From positions 1-14,284 of the forward strand of contig CANJJY010000065.1 of NCBI GenBank assembly GCA_947474445.1: a DNA stretch of 14,284 nt, given 5' to 3'. How positions within the stretch are numbered: the first letter of the stretch is position 1; every line of letters starts with the position of its first letter. A program made the translations under genes and the position numbers. This DNA comes from Oligoflexaceae bacterium (lineage in GTDB: Bacteria; Bdellovibrionota_B; Oligoflexia; Oligoflexales; Oligoflexaceae). The notes beneath the pieces were generated by a model that saw nothing but the letters and a program-made list of their open reading frames with translations, did not search any database and was not told the origin of the DNA. Below are positions 6,951-13,521 of the stretch, one piece after another.

Positions 6951-9401
6951 CTAGGCGATCTTGCGCGCTGGCATCGATGATGATGCGATCTGACGCTTGA
7001 GGAGCATTTCGACCGTGAGACCTTTGCCTTCGATGTTGATGATCTTCATCTCACCGCCGGCCTTCTCTATGGTTTCCTTGACCGCGCCCATTCCAACGCC
7101 TCGGCCCGAAATATCGCTCACGCTTTCAGCCGTGCTCAGCTGATCTCTGAAAATGAGATCTGCCTTGGCCGCTGCGCTCAGCGACTTCACTTCGTCCGCT
7201 TTGATCACGCCTAGGCTTAAAGCTTTGCGAGTCAGTGCATCCAGGTTGAGACCGCGTCCATCGTCGGATACCTTGACGAGCACGTGCGTGCCTTGATCCT
7301 CAAAGCTTATCGAGAGACGCCCCTGCTCGGGTTTGCCTTTTCTATCCCAAGCAACCTCGAGGCCATGATCGAGCGAGTTGCGAATGAGATGGGGCAAAAT
7401 GTCGACGACCGGTTTGATGAGGCTGGGTTCTAGCCTCAGGTCAAATCCCTTGGTCTCGAGACGGACTGATTTAGAGAGGCGATCGGCGAGTCCCTTGACC
7501 AACTCATTGATGGGTCCTAAGAGCTCGCGGACCGGTTTGCGACGCAGGCGACTCACTTCCTCGAGGACCGAGCTCAGCCCAGGGTCTTTAGCGGTGAAGG
7601 GGCTGAGAGCTTGTTCGAGATGGACCAGCTGAGATTCGGCGAGAGTAAAGCTGGGTTCGGCCGGCTCGTCGTAACGAATCTGGAGAATATCGCGGTTTTT
7701 ATCGAGGAACTTCTGCGTCTCTTCTTCGATTTGATCGATTTCCGCATCAGCGAACGTTTCCTTCTCTTCGATGGCATGGATGGTGTGAACGATATCCATA
7801 AGGTCAAAGACGGAATAGTTGCCCTTCAGAGTATGCAGGGGGCGTTTCACGGCATTCAGATTCTTTTTGCCCAAGGCTTCTCGGATATCGGTGAATTGAC
7901 AGCGAGCGTCCTTCAGGAAATCCGTGAAGGCTTGGGGTGCTTTTAGAATCTTGACCAGTGTGCGGTGCTCGCGGTTGTCGCGTTCCACCTCTTCGAGCTT
8001 ACTGACATCACTGATACTGAAGAGGACCGAATCGATCTCACCCTGCGCGTTTTTGAGGGGCTTGCCTTCTAATTTGAGGTAGCGTCCCTTGACCAAAAAT
8101 TTATTCGGGACCTGGGCTAAGGTCACTTCGGTTGGCATAAAATCATCGAAAATCTGCTGGTAGATGGTCAGCATCCACTCGGCCGGGACCGGGTCGAGGC
8201 CGAGGAGGGTCGCCAGATTTTTGTTTTCTATATCAGCCTGATCTAAGAGCTCGTGGCACGATTGGGTCACACCGGGAGCGACAATCATGTTCTTGTCGCA
8301 AATGAAAAGACCGAACGAGACATTGTCAAAGATATTTCGGATTTGCTGGTTGCGTTCGTCTATCGTATTGAGCATGCCGTTGATCGAATCGGCGAGAAAA
8401 CGAATCTCATCGCGTCCTTGGTCTTGCACGCGATCCTTGGACCGAGAGCTCGCACTGATGCGCGTCACGGTGCGGCTGAGATTCAAGATGCGAGCGACGA
8501 CCGTCTTTTCCAAAAGGCCAAAGATGATCAGGCCAAAGATCAATCCAGCTGAAATTATCGCCAGGATCATCGTTTCAATCGTATGACGGCCCTGTTTGAG
8601 GACTTCGCGCGGCATATCGATACGCAAAACGAGGGCAGGCTTTTGCTCGACATCGTGAAAAAGAGTGAATCCATGGAGGAGCTCAGGCGATGCCGCTTCC
8701 AGACGACTCGGCGAGGCGCTTGTGAGGAGCTTAAAGGCCTGGTCAAACGAGGGGAATTCGCTAGCTTGTTCCCGCGTTTTCACTTCGATGGGGAGTTTCG
8801 TCACTTCTGACAGGCGGGCAACAGTTGCGGCATCGACGAATTTGGCGAAGATGAGAGTTCCCTTGATTTCACCCTCGACGTTGGTTGGGACGATAGGCTT
8901 GCTGACGACGAGAAGAGGACCCTCAGGGAGAATCACCAAGCCTTTGTGAGTGTCGGTATTGGCCCCGTGTGTGACGAAGAGGGTTCCCGCTTTGATTAGG
9001 CGCTCGACGTTCGGCGTGATCGGCTGCATCGCCGGGACTTCAGGGTTCATATTCTGGATGGCTTGAACGATTTCATTTTTATTGTTGACGATTACCAGCA
9101 TATGAATCTTGAGATTGCTCAAAGTATTTTCAGAAATATTAGATTCGATATAGGCTGCATTGTGATCCTGGACAAACTTATAGGTATCATCCCACACAGC
9201 CCAGTCCTGCGCTTTGGAAGCGATGAAATTGAGTTGTTCGTCCAAGGCGTTGCGGACGCGTTCGACGTTGATGTGAGCTTCGCGTTGCTCAAGGAGGAGA
9301 AAGCCATCCTCTAAAACGGTGCGGGCGATGCCGTAAAGGAGCCCGACCAGCCCACAGAGGGTTGTCAGAATGAGTAAAGCTGTTCGTTTGCGGATCGACA
9401 T
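6951..9401 (-). CDS. Membrane CHASE4-HAMP-PAS-Hpt histidine kinase with CheA-like ATPase domain
   Basis: 816 residues from an ATG with an AGGGAGA ribosome site. Order: transmembrane helix 1 (8-27); a periplasmic CHASE4-type sensor (about 40-265) with the typical AQDWAVWDDTYKFV segment at 64-77; transmembrane helix 2 (about 276-297); HAMP (298-350); a PAS-like region (353-472) ending in ISDVSKLEEVE; an Hpt-like domain (480-575) with HTLKGNYS, phospho-acceptor His523; then a CheA-type ATPase domain (about 620-805). The ATPase has an N-box HLIRNSLDHG (671-680), a G1 box DDGRG (713-717) and a G2 box GRGVGMG (766-772). It lacks a HisKA helix pair and I see no CheW-like C-terminal domain, so it is not a chemotaxis kinase. 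It should sense a periplasmic signal and pass phosphate from His523 to a receiver. No stand-alone response regulator lies next to it, but the upstream CBS protein has a receiver-like domain. Confidence 0.92.
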   Translation of the reverse strand: MSIRKRTALLILTTLCGLVGLLYGIARTVLEDGFLLLEQREAHINVERVRNALDEQLNFIASKAQDWAVWDDTYKFVQDHNAAYIESNISENTLSNLKIHMLVIVNNKNEIVQAIQNMNPEVPAMQPITPNVERLIKAGTLFVTHGANTDTHKGLVILPEGPLLVVSKPIVPTNVEGEIKGTLIFAKFVDAATVARLSEVTKLPIEVKTREQASEFPSFDQAFKLLTSASPSRLEAASPELLHGFTLFHDVEQKPALVLRIDMPREVLKQGRHTIETMILAIISAGLIFGLIIFGLLEKTVVARILNLSRTVTRISASSRSKDRVQDQGRDEIRFLADSINGMLNTIDERNQQIRNIFDNVSFGLFICDKNMIVAPGVTQSCHELLDQADIENKNLATLLGLDPVPAEWMLTIYQQIFDDFMPTEVTLAQVPNKFLVKGRYLKLEGKPLKNAQGEIDSVLFSISDVSKLEEVERDNREHRTLVKILKAPQAFTDFLKDARCQFTDIREALGKKNLNAVKRPLHTLKGNYSVFDLMDIVHTIHAIEEKETFADAEIDQIEEETQKFLDKNRDILQIRYDEPAEPSFTLAESQLVHLEQALSPFTAKDPGLSSVLEEVSRLRRKPVRELLGPINELVKGLADRLSKSVRLETKGFDLRLEPSLIKPVVDILPHLIRNSLDHGLEVAWDRKGKPEQGRLSISFEDQGTHVLVKVSDDGRGLNLDALTRKALSLGVIKADEVKSLSAAAKADLIFRDQLSTAESVSDISGRGVGMGAVKETIEKAGGEMKIINIEGKGLTVEMLLKRQIASSSMPARKIA

Positions 9402-9643
9402 GCGTTTGATCTCCCTAATGCTCGTGCATTCACGCTTATGGAAGGGAATCGGATCGAGAAAGATAGGAGTAAAGAAAAGTTTCCGAGGAGCCTGGAGCGC
9501 TTCATATTATTCAATAAAATTAAATGGTTGAGATATTTTCGAGTGTCTTACATTGCGGTATATGAGTATGTTCGATCTTACCATAACCAAATTATTTCTT
9601 CGCATGAAAAGGAAGGCGACAGCGACGAGTCCAGGCGAAGCGA
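9402..9643. other. AT-rich gap between the CBS-receiver gene and the kinase gene
   Basis: 242 bases, AT-rich around 9500-9600 and so likely to hold the kinase promoter, but no -35/-10 pair stands out. A 6-bp inverted repeat (CTTCGC 9598-9603, GCGAAG 9635-9640) lies just past the CBS gene and may mark the transcript end. An 83-residue plus-strand frame from 9438 crosses the gap and runs into the CBS gene antisense; it has no family character. Confidence 0.4.
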
Positions 9644-10453
9644 TCAGGATGCTTCGGATCTGGTCTTGTCTTTGCTTTCGGCCTTTTGAATGCTGGCCAA
9701 GAGAGACAGGAGATAGCTGATATCGAGAGGTTTGAGGGCAACGAACTGCTGGTCTTGATTGAGTACCTTTCGCAAAGGCTCGACCAGACTGGCTTGAGAA
9801 CTCAGGATGATGAAGACTCCTTTGTGTTCCTTGAGTCGCACGATATCCTGTTTGATCTCATCAAAGGGAATCCCGTGTATATCAAAGACTAGAGGATAGG
9901 CGTAATCAACCGCTTGTTTGATCAGCTTACTCTTATCCAAACCGGCAATAGGAAGATAGCGAAGGGCTTCAAATAGCGCCTTATAATGAGTCCGGCTCTT
10001 CTCTTCTCGCGCGATCACGACGAGGGGCTCATTCTGCTTCTTGTCCTTTTCCTGCATGCGAAGCTTAGAGGAACGCAGGTAGGCACCCGACATATCCGTG
10101 ACGGTGAGCATGCCTAAGATATCATTTTCATGTAAGGAGTCGACCGTCACCGGAAAATGCCGCAGTCGTTTTTGAAAGAAAAGCTCGCGGACGTCCTCAT
10201 CGAGATGAGACAGGCGAGCGCATTGAACGGGTCGCGTCATGAAGGCCGCGACTTTCGCAGACATTTTGCTTTGCCCTTCGATGAGGGTGAACTTTTGAAC
10301 GATATCTCTTTCTGTGACGATGCCGGATACCAGACGTTCCTTGTTCAAGACGAGTACGCTGCTGATGTTCTCGTCGCGCATGGTGCGCACGACATCGATC
10401 ATGGCCTGGTCAGCTTCAACGTAAACTAATCTGCGCCGAATCAAGTCTTTCAA
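9644..10453 (-). CDS. CBS-pair protein with C-terminal receiver-like domain
   Basis: 269 residues, soluble, no signal peptide. Two CBS motifs cover about 3-57 (ending GIVTERDIV) and 70-125 (MTRPV, RHFPV, GMLTVTDM); such pairs usually bind adenine nucleotides. After a charged linker (130-141) the C-terminal part looks like a response-regulator receiver. LVVIAREE gives acidic residues Glu150/Glu151 in place of Asp-Asp, PLVFDIHG gives a candidate phospho-acceptor Asp191, FIILSS gives Ser218, and VALKPLD gives the Lys241-Pro242 pair. The spacings 40, 27 and 23 are close to those of CheY. There is no DNA-binding or catalytic output. The start is TTG with GAGG five bases upstream; no ATG occurs before residue 18. 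It follows the LRR lipoprotein by 54 bases and precedes the Hpt kinase, its likely partner. The CBS call is firm; the receiver call is inference from motif spacing. Confidence 0.85.
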   Translation of the reverse strand: MKDLIRRRLVYVEADQAMIDVVRTMRDENISSVLVLNKERLVSGIVTERDIVQKFTLIEGQSKMSAKVAAFMTRPVQCARLSHLDEDVRELFFQKRLRHFPVTVDSLHENDILGMLTVTDMSGAYLRSSKLRMQEKDKKQNEPLVVIAREEKSRTHYKALFEALRYLPIAGLDKSKLIKQAVDYAYPLVFDIHGIPFDEIKQDIVRLKEHKGVFIILSSQASLVEPLRKVLNQDQQFVALKPLDISYLLSLLASIQKAESKDKTRSEAS

Positions 10454-10507
10454 GGGAACCTCACCTCAGGTACTTCGATTAAACTATCTACCACCAATCA
10501 ACTATTT

Positions 10508-12493
10508 TCAAAGCTTGCAAAAGTCACTAAGCCCTTGGTTGAGATCCGTTTGAACGCAGAGTTTTGCTTTGGTAGTTGGGTCTATATAGAAAGGGGTATC
10601 AAAGGCCTTCACTATGCCGAGACGAGCGCTGCTCTTGAGCGGATCGAGGGAAACTACGCCGGTGCTATTTAGCTCGGCCACTCTCAAAAATATGGTGGAT
10701 CCGAGTCCGCTGATGGATTTTATGCCCGTATTCGAGATGAATATATCGCGCAAATCAGCTAAGGCTTTCACATTTGGCAATTCCGTCATCGCTGCATTTT
10801 CGGAAAGGTTGAGATATTCAAGGTTGCTGAGGTCAGACACACAAGAAAAGTCGGCTAGTCCGATATCTCTCAAGGACAGACTAGTAAGATTTTTCAAACT
10901 GGACAAGATTGTGCAGTCGTTTAAGGTTGTTTTATAAATCTCTAGCTTTTTGAGTGTGGGTGGCATCTTAGCGAATGAAGGGTGTTTAGCTAAGGGTGAC
11001 TCTTGGAGAACGAGCGATTCAAGGGTGCTGATACCAGAGAGAACTTCGATGTCGATGGCTACATCTCTATTTTGGGCGATAGACAGATCCTTAAGCCCCG
11101 AGAGCTTGGTCAAAGGACTAAAATCATTGAGGACGCTGCCGTATAGGTGCAAGCTTTTCAACTTGGGCATGCTCGCTACAAAATTCAAGTCCGTGAGCTC
11201 GGTGAAGGTGAGGGTGAGATTCTCAAGACTTTTCAAGCCAGACAGGGAAGCGACAGAGCTCTTGAACGCGAAAGGCGTGAAATCGAGCTCGAGTTCTTTG
11301 AGTGTCGTGAGATTTCTGAAGGGAGTTACAAAGGGGCAAGCGACAAACGTGACGCGGAATGTTTCGATGACCGGCAAAGCAAGAGTCGTCGTCGCATCGC
11401 AGGAGGAGAAATAGGCTTCGAGGACCTTGAGCTTCGTCAGGTTAGCCAAGCTCGCCAGTGGTAAAGTGGAAGTCGATTGGAGTGAAAAGGAGGTCGCATT
11501 AGTCAGGTTGGGAACGAAGCTCAGATCGAAGCTACTCCCATCGATAATCGTCAAAGAATCGAGCTGAGGGGCTATGACATTGAGAAATGCATAATTGAGA
11601 GGTCCCGTTGCATCGTTTAGAGATTGTATAGTGAGAGTCTGCAAATGAGTCAGCTTAGTGATGGGGTCGAGGACCATATCGCCACGGGGAATGAGACTGA
11701 TTTCCTTGAGTTGAGGCATCAGACTGAGAAAACTCAAATCGTAGATTTTTGTTTCGGCAAACCTCAAGGCCGTAATGCTCGAAATTTTTGTGATGCTATC
11801 GATCTGCGTCAGATCCCTATTCTTTGAAATATCGAGAACTTTTAATTTTGACAGGTTCTTTAAGGGGATGAGGTCGGTGATGCCGTTGGCTGCGATACTC
11901 AGAGTCTCGAGAGCGGTCAGTCCAGAAAGAGGTTCAAGATTCTTGAAATTGCAATCGGATGCCTTGAGAAAATTCAGCTTCTTCATCTGCGAAAAAGCGG
12001 AGAAACTTTCGAGAGGATTAGCAGAAATTCCCAGCTGACGCAAATCGCTGAGCTGGGTCAAAGGTTCAATGTCTTTGAGCTGGTTGAAGGACAAATCAAG
12101 GCTTCTCAGCAGAGGGAGTTTGGCCAGCACCGAGATATCGACAATGCTGTTCCTGATGAGGCTCAAAGAAGTGATATTTGGAAAAAACGCGAGAAAATCA
12201 ATATTCCGAATCCCTTCGCCATCGATGGTTAGATTGACGGCAGAGTTGAGAGCGACCTGCAGATCGGCGCAGCTCCCGACGGCAAGACGCTTTTTTAAGC
12301 GACGGACGGTATAAGCGATCTCTACTGAATCCGTGGTATCACAGTAAGAGGTGAAGTTGTCAATGGTTGACCCCGTCGCTGGTTTGGATCCGCTTTCCTT
12401 TGACTTCGACGCGAGAATCGGCCGACCACCGCATGCAGAGACAGAGAGCATGCTGCCCAGGGCGAGAGTGAACAAAATCAATTTTGGACGCAT
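10508..12493 (-). CDS. Leucine-rich-repeat lipoprotein
   Basis: 661 residues from the ATG at 12493. A TTG two codons upstream is possible, but the GGGGA ribosome site is properly spaced only for the ATG. The signal peptide ends LSVSAC, Cys21 being the lipidated residue, followed by a flexible Ser/Lys/Gly stretch. A small capping segment with a Cys pair and the phrase CADLQVALNSAVNL precedes roughly two dozen repeats of about 22 residues, of the internalin-like type LxxLxxLxLxxNxIxDIxPLxxL. These form a long curved solenoid for protein binding. The repeats run almost to the C-terminus, where two further cysteines occur (CVQTDLNQGLSDFC). No enzyme domain is visible. It is likely anchored in the outer membrane as an adhesin or binding platform. 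It is first in a run with the CBS-receiver gene, so a link to signalling is possible but unproven. Confidence 0.9.
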   Translation of the reverse strand: MRPKLILFTLALGSMLSVSACGGRPILASKSKESGSKPATGSTIDNFTSYCDTTDSVEIAYTVRRLKKRLAVGSCADLQVALNSAVNLTIDGEGIRNIDFLAFFPNITSLSLIRNSIVDISVLAKLPLLRSLDLSFNQLKDIEPLTQLSDLRQLGISANPLESFSAFSQMKKLNFLKASDCNFKNLEPLSGLTALETLSIAANGITDLIPLKNLSKLKVLDISKNRDLTQIDSITKISSITALRFAETKIYDLSFLSLMPQLKEISLIPRGDMVLDPITKLTHLQTLTIQSLNDATGPLNYAFLNVIAPQLDSLTIIDGSSFDLSFVPNLTNATSFSLQSTSTLPLASLANLTKLKVLEAYFSSCDATTTLALPVIETFRVTFVACPFVTPFRNLTTLKELELDFTPFAFKSSVASLSGLKSLENLTLTFTELTDLNFVASMPKLKSLHLYGSVLNDFSPLTKLSGLKDLSIAQNRDVAIDIEVLSGISTLESLVLQESPLAKHPSFAKMPPTLKKLEIYKTTLNDCTILSSLKNLTSLSLRDIGLADFSCVSDLSNLEYLNLSENAAMTELPNVKALADLRDIFISNTGIKSISGLGSTIFLRVAELNSTGVVSLDPLKSSARLGIVKAFDTPFYIDPTTKAKLCVQTDLNQGLSDFCKL

Positions 12494-12746
12494 ACTCAAT
12501 CCCCACGTGTCGTGATATCTTCCTTATCGGCGTATAACGTGTTGACTTGAGTGGCAAAGAAAAGCTTTTTCGGAGCCCCGCATGAGGCAAATGGTGAGGT
12601 GAGGTGGTTTCAAAAAAGACTTGAAATTAAGCTTGGATGGAACAGCCCCATCTCTTACTCAAGGTAAAAAAGGCCTCTCGCTGGCTTTTAAGCTCCGTCC
12701 GCTGCCAGCAAGTCGGCTCTCGTCTTTACCCTGAAGAGACGTTGCT
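12494..12746. other. Intergenic stretch upstream of the LRR lipoprotein
   Basis: 253 bases with no convincing gene. The side near the FBP gene holds a terminator-like stem, listed separately. The side near the LRR start contains a TTGCCA hexamer (5 of 6 to the -35 consensus) but the nearest -10-like TATACG is only 15 bases away, so I do not call a promoter. Confidence 0.4.
12666..12709 (-). terminator. Terminator-like stem after the FBP gene
   Basis: On the minus strand GCTGGC (12704-12709) and GCCAGC (12680-12685) form a 6-bp perfect stem with an 18-base loop. It is followed after 8 bases by six consecutive T (12666-12671). It is 38 bases beyond the FBP stop. The gap before the T run is longer than ideal. 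Confidence 0.4.
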
Positions 12747-13205
12747 TCAAGGAAGCTCGCCGTGAACTTTCCGTGCGAATCTCTCCATTTTCATCTGCAA
12801 ACGCTCGATCCGCTTGCCGATGGAAATGGTTTCATACATAAACAGTCCTGCCTTTAGCCCGCGGATCCGCTCACTACACCCTAGGTCAGCGCAAACATGG
12901 AGCCCGATTTGCCGCCGCGGATTGTCGACGGTTTCAACTGTCGCGAGCTTTACTCCCTGCTCATCGTTGCTTGCGAGACAGAGATCGCATTGACCAAAGA
13001 GATTGCCCGCCCCTGCCTTCATGCGAAAGACCATTCCATACAATCGTTCGCGCGAGGGGACGCAGACAAAGTAATAACCTGCCTGTGGATGTTTCCAGGC
13101 AAGGAAATCTCGTTCCTCCCAATTGATATTCTTAGGATCGACCCATTCCTGCCGTTCATCGTGTGAAAAAGTAGCCTTCAGCTCGTCGAGAAGATAAGGA
13201 CGCAT
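12747..13205 (-). CDS. FBP-type treble-clef zinc protein (EF-G-binding family)
   Basis: 152 residues from the ATG at 13205, chosen because AGGGA lies seven bases upstream. An ATG twelve codons earlier (13241) has no ribosome site. The sequence follows the FBP domain pattern of FusB-like proteins: FLAWKHP at 34-40, a CDLC pair (Cys73, Cys76), then CADLGC (Cys105, Cys110). These four cysteines should hold one zinc in a treble-clef fold. In FusB this domain binds elongation factor G and frees it from the ribosome, which underlies fusidic acid resistance. Short proteobacterial relatives like this one carry the fold alone and their role is mostly unknown, so resistance should not be assumed. The protein is cytoplasmic and alone in its transcription unit, with a palindrome upstream and a terminator-like stem after it. 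Confidence 0.85.
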   Translation of the reverse strand: MRPYLLDELKATFSHDERQEWVDPKNINWEERDFLAWKHPQAGYYFVCVPSRERLYGMVFRMKAGAGNLFGQCDLCLASNDEQGVKLATVETVDNPRRQIGLHVCADLGCSERIRGLKAGLFMYETISIGKRIERLQMKMERFARKVHGELP

Positions 13206-13273
13206 TGCACTTTCCCTGTCGTTGGTGAAAGGTTGCTTCATTTTATTTTTAACATATTTAAGATTCTGTATCG

Positions 13274-13279
13274 ATCATA
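13274..13279 (-). promoter_or_regulatory. Candidate -10 element of the FBP gene
   Basis: TATGAT on the minus strand matches the consensus at 5 of 6 and lies about 70 bases before the preferred ATG, in AT-rich DNA. No -35 hexamer is present; that position is taken by the 14-bp palindrome. Confidence 0.35.
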
Positions 13280-13287
13280 TTTTCTCT

Positions 13288-13301
13288 ACCTTACGTAAGG
13301 T
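13288..13301. promoter_or_regulatory. 14-bp perfect palindrome, candidate operator of the FBP gene
   Basis: ACCTTACGTAAGGT reads the same on both strands. It lies 8 bases upstream of the TATGAT element, where the spacer and -35 of the FBP promoter would be, as expected for a dimeric repressor or a close-in activator. No regulator gene is adjacent. Confidence 0.5.
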
Positions 13302-13467
13302 TTCCTCTCATAGTTTGGTCAATGGCGCACAAGGCTTCTGCATCGGCGGTGAAGACCTCTGAGAAGCCGAAGTACATTTGAAGCCTTAGACCACGGCAAT
13401 CCATGGCCAAATACTTGCATCAATAAGTCTAAAGCCAGATCCGCTCTCCTCCAAGCCGTTCCCGTTG

Positions 13468-13512
13468 CCTTCAAAGCTCAATGGCAAGTTTGGTATCATC
13501 AATCTTTGAAGG
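13468..13512 (+). promoter_or_regulatory. Candidate promoter of the cytochrome lipoprotein with flanking 9-bp inverted repeat
   Basis: TTCAAA (13470-13475) and TATCAT (13494-13499) are 18 bases apart, matching the consensus at 4 and 5 of 6. A perfect inverted repeat, CCTTCAAAG (13468-13476) and CTTTGAAGG (13504-13512), places one arm over the -35 and the other over the expected transcript start and the beginning of the ribosome site. By-eye call. Confidence 0.4.
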
Positions 13513-13521
13513 GGGAATCGT

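Larger units (their letters stand above)
13206..13521. other. Divergent intergenic region with several inverted repeats
   Basis: 316 bases between the FBP gene and the divergent cytochrome lipoprotein gene. It holds a 14-bp palindrome near the FBP promoter and a 9-bp inverted repeat at the other gene's promoter. In the middle is a cluster of related arms: AAGGCTTCT at 13331-13339 can pair with AGAAGCC (13362-13368) or with GAAGCCTT (13380-13387). A 19-codon plus-strand frame (13322-13381) covers that cluster but lacks a good ribosome site. No other gene is seen. Confidence 0.5.

Noticed and set aside
9438..9689. 83-residue plus-strand frame across the kinase upstream region
   Set aside because: It crosses AT-rich promoter-like DNA and ends antisense inside the CBS gene, without a family match.
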